The notes: generated from the sequence alone by a model not told the origin. DNA of 46,795 nt from Bacteroidales bacterium (GCA_029004185.1 JAQUPB010000005.1:1-46795); one strand, 5' to 3'; shown: positions 24,640-33,301, counted from the first letter of the stretch. Numbers and translations: made by a program.

Positions 24640-25926
24640 ATGAATTACAGTCAAACCCTCCAGTATCTTTACGAGAAATTTCCGATGTTTCACAGGGTTG
24701 GCATTAATGCCTATAAAACTGATTTGAATAACACGATTGATATCTGCAACTTCTTTGGAAATCCGCAGGACAATTTTAAATCGGTTCATACTGCCGGAAC
24801 AAATGGCAAAGGCTCGGTATCTCATTTTCTTGCTTCGGTTTTGCAGGAAGCTGGAGTAAAAACAGGTTTATTTACTTCACCTCATTTAAAAGATTTTCGC
24901 GAAAGAATTAAAATTAACGGAAAAGAAATACCCGAGAAATATGCTATTGATTTTATAGAAAAAAATAAAACCGAATTTGAAAAAATAAAACCATCGTTCT
25001 TCGAGATGACATTCGGGCTGGCTTCAAAATATTTTAATGATGAAAAAGTTGATGTTGCAGTAATAGAAACCGGCCTGGGCGGACGTCTCGACTCAACAAA
25101 TATTATAACTCCGGTTTTATCGGTAATTACAAATATCAGCATCGACCATACAAATCTTCTTGGAACTACAATTGAAAGAATTGCAATGGAAAAAGCGGGA
25201 ATCATAAAGCCATCTGTTCCCGTTGTTATAGGCGAAACACAGGAAGAGATTGAAGATATCTTTACAAATAAAGCTGAATCTCAAAATTCTCCGATTTTCT
25301 TTGCAGATGAGGAATTTGAAATAAAAAATCTGAGTTACAAAAATCAGAAACTTGTGATGGATGTGTTGAAAGATGAAGAACTAATATTTAATAGTCTGCA
25401 ATCAGAACTCCTTGGATTTTATCAGGCAAAGAATATTGTGACAGCTTTAAAAGCAATAGACATATTAAATGAAAATGGATTAAATATTTCCGGTAATAAT
25501 ATTAATTCGGGAATTTCCGGCGTTATTAAAAATACGGGTTTGCTTGGCAGATGGCAGATGATTTCCGAAAAGCCGCTCACTATTTGCGATGTTGCCCACA
25601 ATGCCGACGGAATAAGAGAAGTAGTTAAACAAATAGAACAAACAACTTACAACAAACTTCATATGGTTTTTGGAATGGTTGACGATAAAGAAACCGAAAA
25701 TATCATGAATTTATTACCGAATGAAGCAACCTATTATTTCTGCAAAGCAAATATTCCAAGAGCTTTGAATGAAAGAGAATTGTTATTTAAAGCAAAAGAA
25801 ATTGGGCTCAAGGGGTTGTCTTATTCTACAGTAAAACTTGCATTGGAAAGAGCTCGTCAGAACGCCGCTCCCGATGATCTGATTTTTATCTGCGGAAGTA
25901 GTTTTGTGGTTGCGGAAGTAGTTTAG
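24640..25926 (+). CDS. folC: Dihydrofolate/folylpolyglutamate synthase FolC
   Basis: 428 residues. It adds glutamate to dihydropteroate and then to folates. The ATP loop AGTNGKGSVSH is at about 52-62. GLFTSPHLKDFRERIKING, ETGLGGRLDSTN, SIDHTNLLGTTIERIAMEKAGI and CDVAHNADGIRE are FolC signatures. It closes the exbB-exbD-tonB-folC cluster, an order I have seen in other Bacteroidota. The stop codon falls inside the first unit of a heptamer repeat. Confidence 0.95.
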   Translation: MNYSQTLQYLYEKFPMFHRVGINAYKTDLNNTIDICNFFGNPQDNFKSVHTAGTNGKGSVSHFLASVLQEAGVKTGLFTSPHLKDFRERIKINGKEIPEKYAIDFIEKNKTEFEKIKPSFFEMTFGLASKYFNDEKVDVAVIETGLGGRLDSTNIITPVLSVITNISIDHTNLLGTTIERIAMEKAGIIKPSVPVVIGETQEEIEDIFTNKAESQNSPIFFADEEFEIKNLSYKNQKLVMDVLKDEELIFNSLQSELLGFYQAKNIVTALKAIDILNENGLNISGNNINSGISGVIKNTGLLGRWQMISEKPLTICDVAHNADGIREVVKQIEQTTYNKLHMVFGMVDDKETENIMNLLPNEATYYFCKANIPRALNERELLFKAKEIGLKGLSYSTVKLALERARQNAAPDDLIFICGSSFVVAEVV

Positions 25927-25955
25927 AGTTTCCTGTTTTTAGTTTCCGGTTAAAT
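25921..25955. repeat. Heptamer-period repeat (5 units) at the folC stop
   Basis: GTTTAGA, GTTTCCT, GTTTTTA, GTTTCCG, GTTAAAT, exactly 35 bp. The folC TAG (25924-25926) lies in the first unit, so the last Val codon and the stop belong to the repeat. Confidence 0.9.
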
Positions 25956-26079
25956 GACACACTCCTGTTGTCCCCTCTCTGAGAGGGGACTCTGACTCAC
26001 TTGCTTCGCTTTTTTATACTTTTGTTATTTATAGCACTGTCCGAAAGCCCTCTCTTGAGAGAGGGTTTGGGTGTGTGTC
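25956..26079. repeat. Hairpin element E (folC / GT51 gap)
   Basis: Outer inverted ends GACACAC (25956-25962) and GTGTGTC (26073-26079) enclose two strong palindromes. One at 25970-25990 has 10-bp arms (GTCCCCTCTC/GAGAGGGGAC) around one base. The other at 26049-26066 has arms CCCTCTCT/AGAGAGGG. It lies between convergent genes and may terminate both. Confidence 0.75.
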
Positions 26080-26095
26080 TTTTTATTATTCATTA

Positions 26096-28075
26096 TTATT
26101 TGTTCAACTGCATGAACTCAAAATCACTTTTAAACACCGAATCGAGCGGAATGGAGTCGGGTTGCATAAGTTCGAATTTCGCGGGACCTTTAAGCTGAAC
26201 ATCGGGAACCAAGTTGTCGGCTTCTTCTTGTGAGATTTTCTCTTTTCTTAAAAGTATTTGCGCGATTATTCTGTAATACTCGGCAAGCCATTCAAGCAGG
26301 TGTTTATCCTTGTCAAAACTATATTTGAATAATCTCGGACGAGGGATAATGCTTGCCAGGTAAATATCTTCAGAAAGGGTAAGTTTCGAAACATCTTTGT
26401 TGAAATAATAATGAGCTGCTTCATTTGCTCCGTAAACCATAGGTCCCCATTCGATAATATTAAAATAAATTTCCAGCATTCTGTTTTTTGAAATAAGATT
26501 GTTGTTCTCAATAAGCCATACAATAAGCATTTCCTCGAGCTTGCGGGAAATTGTTTTTTTGCGGGTAAGAAAAAGATTTTTAACAAGTTGCATCGAAATT
26601 GTACTTCCTCCCCTTGCAAAGCGTCCTTCCTTTATGTTTGCAGCAATTGATTTCTTTATTGATTCTATTGCAAAACCTTTGTGCCATATAAAACCGCCGT
26701 CTTCATTTGTCATTACCACTTCTCTCAATAATTCCGGTATCTGCTCAAGTGTCCTGAAATTAGGATTTGCGGGACTTACTTCAAAAATTCTTACCGGTTC
26801 ATCTTTGTTATAAGCAGTGTATGTGAATGGTTCATTAACGTATCTGAAATCAACTTTTCCGAATTGTATTATTTTAAAATCCTTCCTTTTAAGCTCCGAT
26901 TGAAGTTTTACGGAATCCGGCAATGCTGTGTCAACAAAGAAGTTAAGATGGTATGATAATGTGCCTTTTACTTTTATCCCGTCGAGCTTTGAAAACAATT
27001 CTGCCGGCAATGAATCGAAAAAATCCTGCGCATTGAAATCTTTTTTATTTAAAATCAGAGTTATCTGTTTTGATGGCTTGGGTTTGTATTTTATATACGG
27101 ATTAAAATTTATTTTATTGAAAACAACCGAAGTTGCGCTGTCAACTTCGTAATAATCACTACCTATATTTAAAAAATAATTGATTGAGACTTTTGTAAGA
27201 TAAACATTATCGGAAGAAATTCGGGGGTGCTTTATAATTAAACCATTTGCGGAAAGTGTTCCGTCTAAGTTTAAAACTTTATTTGAAATACCGTTGTTCG
27301 AAAAGTTGAACTGAATGGTATCAAATGATACTTTCATATCGTATTTATTTTCAACAAAAGGAAATTTGACTTTATGCAAAAATGAACTTGAATATAATTT
27401 GAAAAAACATTGTTTTTTGCGGTTGTTCAGTTTGCCTTCTACAAGCCATTCGTAGTTTTCACCGGCATCTTTTATTTTTATTATTGTTTTAAAAGTGTTA
27501 TCCGATATATTGAGATTATCAATGTAAAAGCCAAGACTTTTCTTATTTATAACAGTGTTTACGGTAAAATCATGAATTTTTATTTTATCGGGAACAAAAC
27601 CGAAAATTGCATTCAGAAAGTCTTCTGTTTTTTCGGAGTAATTATAATTATCAGCAGTGGAAATTTCTTTTTTTACATTGGTTTTATTTACTAAAAAGGA
27701 ATAATTGTCGGAAATGCTGTCGGCAACAATTTTTACGTAAGATTTATCAAGTTCAATGTCGCTGAAAGTAAGCTTGCCTAAAAGCATTTTCCATATATTT
27801 ATTTTTGCAGCAGCGGATTCTACATTTATTAAAGTATCTTTATTTAAGGGCTTCAGGAAAATGTTATTAAGCACAATAGTATTGATTCCTCTGAACTTTA
27901 CTTTTCCTATATTCAGTTCGGCATTGTATTTTGCCTTAAACTGATTTATTTTTTTGTTTACATATAAATTCAGAAAAAAGTTGCGGAATAGAAATGAAAG
28001 AAATAATACAAATATAAAAACAGCAACCGGCAGGTAAACTCTATAGATTAGCTTTTTGGAAAAAAAATTAATCAT
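26096..28075 (-). CDS. GT51 peptidoglycan glycosyltransferase with AsmA-like N-terminal region
   Basis: 659 residues: an N-terminal membrane helix (about 12-35), a long region (about 40-420) of beta-rich repeats resembling AsmA-type periplasmic proteins, then a GT51 domain (about 430-620). GT51 motifs are NEDGGFIWHKGF with catalytic E458, RGGSTISMQLVKNLFLTRKKT, KLEEMLIVWLIE and RMLEIYFNIIEWG. No transpeptidase domain follows, so it resembles MtgA in activity, polymerising glycan strands from lipid II. The AsmA-like N-terminus is an assignment from appearance only. It is monocistronic and convergent with folC. Confidence 0.88.
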   Translation of the reverse strand: MINFFSKKLIYRVYLPVAVFIFVLFLSFLFRNFFLNLYVNKKINQFKAKYNAELNIGKVKFRGINTIVLNNIFLKPLNKDTLINVESAAAKINIWKMLLGKLTFSDIELDKSYVKIVADSISDNYSFLVNKTNVKKEISTADNYNYSEKTEDFLNAIFGFVPDKIKIHDFTVNTVINKKSLGFYIDNLNISDNTFKTIIKIKDAGENYEWLVEGKLNNRKKQCFFKLYSSSFLHKVKFPFVENKYDMKVSFDTIQFNFSNNGISNKVLNLDGTLSANGLIIKHPRISSDNVYLTKVSINYFLNIGSDYYEVDSATSVVFNKINFNPYIKYKPKPSKQITLILNKKDFNAQDFFDSLPAELFSKLDGIKVKGTLSYHLNFFVDTALPDSVKLQSELKRKDFKIIQFGKVDFRYVNEPFTYTAYNKDEPVRIFEVSPANPNFRTLEQIPELLREVVMTNEDGGFIWHKGFAIESIKKSIAANIKEGRFARGGSTISMQLVKNLFLTRKKTISRKLEEMLIVWLIENNNLISKNRMLEIYFNIIEWGPMVYGANEAAHYYFNKDVSKLTLSEDIYLASIIPRPRLFKYSFDKDKHLLEWLAEYYRIIAQILLRKEKISQEEADNLVPDVQLKGPAKFELMQPDSIPLDSVFKSDFEFMQLNK

Positions 28076-28113
28076 TGCAGGTGTAATTTAACTTATTTAA
28101 CAATCACAGCATA

Positions 28114-28180
28114 GAGCTACTAGCCCCGAGCTACGAGAAAGCAAAAATTAACAACAAACAACAAACTACAAACAACAAAC
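28114..28180. repeat. Two heptamer-period repeats upstream of GT51
   Basis: 28114-28141 holds GAGCTAC, TAGCCCC, GAGCTAC, GAGAAAG. 28151-28180 holds ACAACAA, ACAACAA, ACTACAA, ACAACAA, AC. They use different units but have the same 7-bp period. They lie between the stop of the GT/amidotransferase gene and the start of GT51, both on the minus strand. Confidence 0.85.
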
Positions 28181-28184
28181 TTTT

Positions 28185-30509
28185 TTAAACATAATTAGTT
28201 CTTCCTCTCAGTCCGAAATATTTTTTCAGTGGTTTTGACACGGGCTTGAGTTTTTCGAGTATCATGAGCTCATATTTGTAATGTATTTTTGCATACGAAG
28301 GAAAATCGGTATGTTGTTTTATAGGCGTATTCATTATCTTTTCGAATTCCTCATCAGTCAGGTCGAACTTTTTAATGATGTATTTTTTATCTTCTGAAAT
28401 TTCATCTTCAATATAAGGAGGCTTTTTCATTTCGGCAAGTGCGTTTTCCCTTGTCGTTTGCCCTGAGCATATTAAAGTTGACAAATGTGCTTTCCTTTTA
28501 TCGATATTGAATTTTTTAGGTAAAATATACGACTGATAAAACTTCGTAAAAAGTGATTCGTTATGTTTGCCGCCGTAATCACGCCATCCGAGTTCATTTG
28601 TAACAATGGTCTTGGATTCATCTTTATTATAATTCACATAATTTAAAATGGGGAAAGTTCTTATACCAAGTAGGTTTATATAAGCGGCTTTTCTGAAATA
28701 CCCCATTTGCGGAAAAGTTGAAATTCTTTCTTTTCCATAACAGCTGTGAATGGATGTTATATTGAGCAAATCACTTTTCCAGTGCACCCAGTTCATGGGC
28801 ATGATTCCTTCTGTGGCGAAATTATGCCCGGTAATTATATAATCAACTTTATGTTTGGCTGCCAGCAAGTACAATGAAGCAACTATAGCATAGTCGGTAA
28901 CGAGCTCAATATCCACTACCGATGCTTTAAGGAATGAAAGTTGTATATCTTTAAATTCCTCCCAGTTAATAACCCATGTATGCAAATCAAATCCAAGTTT
29001 ACTTACAACGTATTCTATATTGCTCATTGCAAGTTCGGAATTCCATCCGTTGTCGAGGTGAACCAGCAAAGGCCGTAATCCGTATTGCTTTGCCAGATAA
29101 GCCGTATAAGTGCTATCAACACCTCCGCTTACACCAAGTATGGAATCATATTTTTTATTTTTGCCTTTATCTTTAATTTTCTTTATTATTTCGAGCATTT
29201 GTTTTTTGCCCAAGCTGTCACGGTGTATGATTTCTTTTGAGAATCTTTCGTACATTTTGCAGTAACTGCAAACACCGTCTTCATCAAATGTAATATCAGG
29301 ATCATCGTTTGTATCCATTATGCAATGACTGCACATTTGATATTGACGGACTGCATGAACGGACAATGTTTTCCTGTAAATTTCGTAAATTAATTTTCCG
29401 ACAACTTCAGGGTAAAATAAATTCCGGGCTTTGATTGAAATATCCTCCAGGTCATATTTGTCAATGTTCTCAATTGTCCTGCAAATGTTTTTCGAAAATG
29501 CTTCAACATCGCGCGGCGCCGACATCAGACCATTTGTTTCATTAATCAATTCCACAACGCCGTTGACGCTGTTGCTAACAACCGGACGGCCGCAGCAAAA
29601 ACTTTCAATAATGATGCAGGGAAGATTTTCGGCATTTGAAGGGTGAACAAGAAAATCGGCTTCCTGAAGATAATCTGCTATTTCCTTTTTTGTCCTTTTG
29701 CCAAGAAATTCTATTTTGATATCAAAATCGTTTTTTTTCAGATATTCCTGTACTTCTTCAACATATTTTCCTATCCCGACAAATTTTACTTCAATTCTTT
29801 TCCTGTAATTTTCGGGCAATAGCTTATAAGCATCAAAAAACAAAACAGGATTTTTCGGACCATCCCAAACGGCGGCCATCAGAATCCTGATTTTATCGTC
29901 TCTTTTGTTCCTTGGAGAGTACTTGAATACTTCGTTTGCTACATTCGGAATCGGAATAATTTTATCTTTGTCAACGTGGTATTCATTTACAAGAACGCTT
30001 CCAAGTTGCTTTGAAACCGGCATTACATACTTTATTTCGGTTTTTTTAAACCATTCCCGTATTTCATTTTTTTCCTGAATTATCTGCTTTTCGGGCAGGT
30101 TATATATTCCTGTATGATAAAATGAACTGTGTTCGGTAACTACAAAAGGAATTCCTTTAAGCTGTTTCAGTTCGAACATGTCTTTTGTGGTGTTGGTATG
30201 AACGTTAAGGTGGCAAATGTCGATGCGGGCGGTATTTTTTATTTTCGCAATTAAAATATTATATGCAAGTTTTATTGATTTCTCGTAAATGCCGAATCTT
30301 CGCAAGGGGCAATAAATTATGGCATTATAAACAGTTAAGTTGCGTTTTTCTTCTTTTACGATTTTTATGCTGAAAGGAAAATGCTTCCAGCTTTTTCTGA
30401 AATCAACCCTTACATCAAAAACATTGGAATATAATGCAGCGGCTTCTGCATGCTCACGCATGAAGTTTCCGCATTCAAGCCACCATCCCTCAACAAAGAG
30501 TATGTTCAT
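28185..30509 (-). CDS. Fusion: GT4 glycosyltransferase + N-acetyl-sugar amidotransferase (WbpG/PseA type)
   Basis: 774 residues. Residues 1 to about 385 form a GT-B glycosyltransferase of family 4, with the EX7E motif at E294/E302 (NAENLPCIIIE) and GRPVV after it. Residues about 388-774 are a PP-loop ATPase of the N-acetyl sugar amidotransferase family (TIGR03573). They begin with RQYQMCSHCIMDT, carry two CxxC pairs (C393/C396 and C414/C417), and have the PP-loop SGGVDS at 461-466. GHNFATEG and GWRDYGGKHNESLFTKFYQ follow. WbpG/PseA-type enzymes amidate acetamido sugars and usually need HisH/HisF-like partners to supply ammonia. None is nearby. Both halves look intact and in one frame. Its product is presumably a surface glycan. 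Confidence 0.9.
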   Translation of the reverse strand: MNILFVEGWWLECGNFMREHAEAAALYSNVFDVRVDFRKSWKHFPFSIKIVKEEKRNLTVYNAIIYCPLRRFGIYEKSIKLAYNILIAKIKNTARIDICHLNVHTNTTKDMFELKQLKGIPFVVTEHSSFYHTGIYNLPEKQIIQEKNEIREWFKKTEIKYVMPVSKQLGSVLVNEYHVDKDKIIPIPNVANEVFKYSPRNKRDDKIRILMAAVWDGPKNPVLFFDAYKLLPENYRKRIEVKFVGIGKYVEEVQEYLKKNDFDIKIEFLGKRTKKEIADYLQEADFLVHPSNAENLPCIIIESFCCGRPVVSNSVNGVVELINETNGLMSAPRDVEAFSKNICRTIENIDKYDLEDISIKARNLFYPEVVGKLIYEIYRKTLSVHAVRQYQMCSHCIMDTNDDPDITFDEDGVCSYCKMYERFSKEIIHRDSLGKKQMLEIIKKIKDKGKNKKYDSILGVSGGVDSTYTAYLAKQYGLRPLLVHLDNGWNSELAMSNIEYVVSKLGFDLHTWVINWEEFKDIQLSFLKASVVDIELVTDYAIVASLYLLAAKHKVDYIITGHNFATEGIMPMNWVHWKSDLLNITSIHSCYGKERISTFPQMGYFRKAAYINLLGIRTFPILNYVNYNKDESKTIVTNELGWRDYGGKHNESLFTKFYQSYILPKKFNIDKRKAHLSTLICSGQTTRENALAEMKKPPYIEDEISEDKKYIIKKFDLTDEEFEKIMNTPIKQHTDFPSYAKIHYKYELMILEKLKPVSKPLKKYFGLRGRTNYV

Positions 30510-30535
30510 GTTTTATGAATTTGAAAATTAACAAA

Positions 30536-30543
30536 CAAAAATA
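30536..30543 (-). promoter_or_regulatory. Promoter -7 element of the GT/amidotransferase gene
   Basis: On the minus strand the sequence reads TATTTTTG, an exact TAnnTTTG, 26 nt upstream of the ATG at 30509. The -33 box is weak. Confidence 0.55.
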
Positions 30544-30554
30544 GGTATAATTTG

Positions 30555-30586
30555 CCAATTTGAAAATTTGAAAATGTGACAATTAA
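30555..30586. repeat. Octamer-period repeat
   Basis: CCAATTTG, AAAATTTG, AAAATGTG, ACAATTAA are consecutive 8-bp units upstream of the GT/amidotransferase gene. Confidence 0.65.
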
Positions 30587-30654
30587 AAACAATTAATAAT
30601 TTGTAAGCATAGTTGGCAATAGTAAAAACTCAAAGCAAAATAAAAAACTTTATG

Positions 30655-30686
30655 TTTTCACATTCACAAATTCACCATTTCACAAA
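30655..30686. repeat. Octamer-period repeat at the 3' end of the Rieske-like gene
   Basis: TTTTCACA, TTCACAAA, TTCACCAT, TTCACAAA are consecutive 8-bp units ending next to the stop of the minus-strand lipoprotein gene. Confidence 0.7.
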
Positions 30687-31121
30687 TTAATTAAAGATGT
30701 GCAGTATCGTGCCGCTCAGAGAATTATTGTATTCTTTCAATGGAGCAGTAGCAGGTTTCTGGTTTACCGAACCATCTGTTAAAATAAATTTTGAACCGCA
30801 GCAACTGTCAACGGCAATTATTCCGGATGATTCAACAGTAACCCTGCAACTGCCTGAAGGTTTGTAAGTACACGTTCTGTCATATGCCTTGAATTCGTCA
30901 ATAGATCTTCTGTAAACAATAATTCCGTTTTGGTATGCTCCGCAATTACCTAAATATACCCATCCCCCAATATTATTAAGAACTGAAAAATCAACCGAAT
31001 TCAAATCTATAACCACATCAACAGATACATTCGGAACTGTATTGTCTTTTTTGCAGTTTGTTGAAAACAATATAAAAATCAGGGTTATTAAAACAATTCT
31101 GAAAAATTGAAATGATCGCAT
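30687..31121 (-). CDS. Small lipoprotein with a Rieske-like domain lacking standard ligands
   Basis: 144 residues with a lipoprotein-like signal (hydrophobic 8-20, Cys23). The rest resembles the Rieske fold: residues 67-80 (IIVYRRSIDEFKAY), then DRTCTYKPSGSC, then AVDSCCGSKFILTDG and PLKEYNN. In a true Rieske protein the two ligand motifs are C-x-H and C-x-x-H. Here they read C84-T-Y86 and D105-S-C-C108, so both His and one Cys are replaced. Four Cys remain near the site (84, 92, 107, 108). The family match is from memory of similar Bacteroidota proteins, and metal binding is unproven. It is divergent from the PurF-like gene. Confidence 0.7.
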   Translation of the reverse strand: MRSFQFFRIVLITLIFILFSTNCKKDNTVPNVSVDVVIDLNSVDFSVLNNIGGWVYLGNCGAYQNGIIVYRRSIDEFKAYDRTCTYKPSGSCRVTVESSGIIAVDSCCGSKFILTDGSVNQKPATAPLKEYNNSLSGTILHIFN

Positions 31122-31143
31122 TGATAAAATGTTTTCTATTTCC

Positions 31144-31151
31144 CAAAATTA
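31144..31151 (-). promoter_or_regulatory. Promoter -7 element of the Rieske-like lipoprotein gene
   Basis: On the minus strand it reads TAATTTTG, an exact TAnnTTTG, 22 nt upstream of the ATG at 31121. Confidence 0.55.
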
Positions 31152-31196
31152 AGAAAAATTCCAAGATATACGGATGTGTTTTATTTATAATTTCAT

Positions 31197-31204
31197 TAAC
31201 TTTG
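31197..31204 (+). promoter_or_regulatory. Promoter -7 element of the PurF-family gene
   Basis: TAACTTTG matches TAnnTTTG exactly and lies 21 nt before the ATG at 31226. It fixes that start codon, because an upstream in-frame ATG at 31112 would precede the promoter. Confidence 0.65.
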
Positions 31205-31225
31205 CAACGTACTTCAGAAATAAAC

Positions 31226-33127
31226 ATGAGTGAGCAGATAAAACATGAATGCGGCATAGCCTTAGTAAGACTGCTGAAACCGCTTGAATATTATCAGAAA
31301 AAATACGAAACTGCTCTTTACGGTTTGAACAAAATGTATCTCCTTATGGAAAAGCAGCACAACAGAGGCCAGGATGGCGCCGGTGTTGCCTGCATAAAAT
31401 TCGACGCTGAGCCGGGGAGCGAATACATTAACCGCCTTCGTTCAAATTCTTCTTCTTCCATTAAAGAAATTTTTGATAAAATATATTCCGGTTTTGAACA
31501 GGTAAAGAACGAGTCGCCTGAATTATTGAGTAATGTAAACTGGCTTAAAAAAAATGTTCCTTTTACAGCCGAACTTTACCTTGGTCACCTTCGATACGGA
31601 ACATTCGGAAAGAACAGCATCAAATATTGTCATCCTTTGCTGAGGCAGAACAACTGGATAACCCGAAACCTTGTCATTGCAGGAAATTTCAACCTTACAA
31701 ATGTTGATGAACTTTTTGATATTCTTGTTCAGAAAGGACAGCACCCTTTTGAAAAATCAGATACAACTACAATACTTGAGAAAATTGGTCATTTCCTTGA
31801 TAAGGAAGTTGAAAAAACATTCAGAAAACACAAAGACAAAGGACTTGACAATATTACAATCACAAAGAAAGTTTCTGAAAATCTTGATATTTTAAACGTT
31901 TTAAAAGAATCGTGCAAGAAATGGGATGGAGGATATGTAATCGCTGGAATGCTTGGACATGGTGATGCGTTTGTTGTCCGCGACCCTTCAGGCATCCGCC
32001 CTGCATTTTATTATCATGACGATGAAGTTGTGGTTGTAACTTCGGAACGACCCGCAATACAAACTGCATTTGATGTTCATTTTAAAAATGTAAAAGAATT
32101 AAATCCCGGAAATGCTTTAATTATTAAAAAAGACGGGCGTATAATAAAACAAGTATATAAAGAGCCCACTGAAAGAAAAGGATGTTCATTTGAACGCATA
32201 TATTTTTCGAGAGGTACGGATGCACATGTTTATCAGGAAAGAAAAATGCTTGGCAAGTTGCTGAGCAGATATGTTCTTAAAGCTATTAATAATGATCTCG
32301 AAAATACCGTATTTTCATTTATTCCCAATACCGCCGAAGTGGCTTTTTATGGCCTGGTTGAGGGTATTGAAGATTTTTGTAATGAAATAAAAAAAGAAGA
32401 AATTCTAAAAGCAGGAAACAATTTAACGAAAAACAAACTTAATGAATTGCTGAAAATTCATCCGAGAGTTGAGAAGATTGCAGTGAAAGATGTTAAACTG
32501 AGAACTTTTATAACACAGGATAGTCAGCGCGAAGATCTTGTCGCCCACGTTTATGATGTTACATACGGAATAGTACGCGACCATATTGATACGCTTGTTG
32601 TTATTGATGATTCAATTGTTCGCGGTACAACATTAAAACAAAGTATCATAAGGATTCTTGACAGGCTGAACCCAAAAAAAATAATTATTGTTTCATCGGC
32701 TCCGCAAATCCGCTATCCTGATTGTTACGGAATTGATATGGCTAAACTCGGCGATTTCGTTGCTTTCCAGGCTGCAATTATGCTGCTTAAAGAAAGAAAT
32801 CAGGAAAAAATAATTGATGAAGTTTATAAAAAAGCAAAATCACAGGAGAAATTTCCGAAAGAGAAAATAAAAAATGCTGTAAAACAAATTTATGAACCGT
32901 TTACTGCTGAAGAAATTTCACAAAAAATTACAGAAATAGTAAAACCCGAAAATCTGAAAGCCGAATTGCAGATTATTTACCAGTCTATAGAAAATTTGCA
33001 TCTGGCTTCACCCAACAATCAGGGCGACTGGTATTTTACGGGTGAGTATCCTACACCCGGCGGTAATAAAGTTGTAAACCGTTCTTTTATAAATTATATT
33101 GAAGGTAGAAATGAAAGAGCGTATTAA
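31226..33127 (+). CDS. Amidophosphoribosyltransferase-family protein (PurF-like, long form)
   Basis: 633 residues from ATG 31226. PurF makes phosphoribosylamine from PRPP and glutamine, the first step of purine synthesis. The N-terminal HECGI places C9 as the Ntn-hydrolase nucleophile, exposed after removal of a short propeptide. RGQDGAGVACIK and YLGHLRYGTFG are glutaminase marks. The PRPP loop is VVIDDSIVRGTTLKQS. It is about 130-150 residues longer than E. coli PurF, with inserts and a helical C-terminus. Bacteroidota commonly carry this long paralogue besides ordinary PurF. Its in vivo role is less certain, so no symbol is given. Confidence 0.88.
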   Translation: MSEQIKHECGIALVRLLKPLEYYQKKYETALYGLNKMYLLMEKQHNRGQDGAGVACIKFDAEPGSEYINRLRSNSSSSIKEIFDKIYSGFEQVKNESPELLSNVNWLKKNVPFTAELYLGHLRYGTFGKNSIKYCHPLLRQNNWITRNLVIAGNFNLTNVDELFDILVQKGQHPFEKSDTTTILEKIGHFLDKEVEKTFRKHKDKGLDNITITKKVSENLDILNVLKESCKKWDGGYVIAGMLGHGDAFVVRDPSGIRPAFYYHDDEVVVVTSERPAIQTAFDVHFKNVKELNPGNALIIKKDGRIIKQVYKEPTERKGCSFERIYFSRGTDAHVYQERKMLGKLLSRYVLKAINNDLENTVFSFIPNTAEVAFYGLVEGIEDFCNEIKKEEILKAGNNLTKNKLNELLKIHPRVEKIAVKDVKLRTFITQDSQREDLVAHVYDVTYGIVRDHIDTLVVIDDSIVRGTTLKQSIIRILDRLNPKKIIIVSSAPQIRYPDCYGIDMAKLGDFVAFQAAIMLLKERNQEKIIDEVYKKAKSQEKFPKEKIKNAVKQIYEPFTAEEISQKITEIVKPENLKAELQIIYQSIENLHLASPNNQGDWYFTGEYPTPGGNKVVNRSFINYIEGRNERAY

Positions 33128-33129
33128 AT

Positions 33130-33157
33130 TAATAACTAATAATGAATAATTAATAAT
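33130..33157. repeat. Heptamer-period repeat after the PurF-like gene
   Basis: TAATAAC, TAATGAA, TAATTAA, TAATTTG: four consecutive 7-bp units starting 3 nt after the stop. Confidence 0.8.
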
Positions 33158-33301
33158 TTGTGATTTCCTATGACTACAATGGTTAATTATTCGATGGTGT
33201 CTTTTCGTCTTGGTGGCATAAAAAATGTAGGCAAATAGAAAATTTATCAACTGTTTTTTTAATACAATATCTAAAAAAACATATAAAGAAATCCATATGT
33301 G

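Noticed and set aside
26001-26198. Small open frame between folC and the GT51 gene
   Set aside because: It runs through the hairpin element E and into the antisense of the GT51 gene, with no ribosome site or recognisable sequence.
31112-31225. Upstream start for the PurF-like protein
   Set aside because: It lies before an exact -7 promoter box (31197-31204) and would bury the catalytic Cys 47 residues inside. The ATG at 31226 gives the expected short propeptide.
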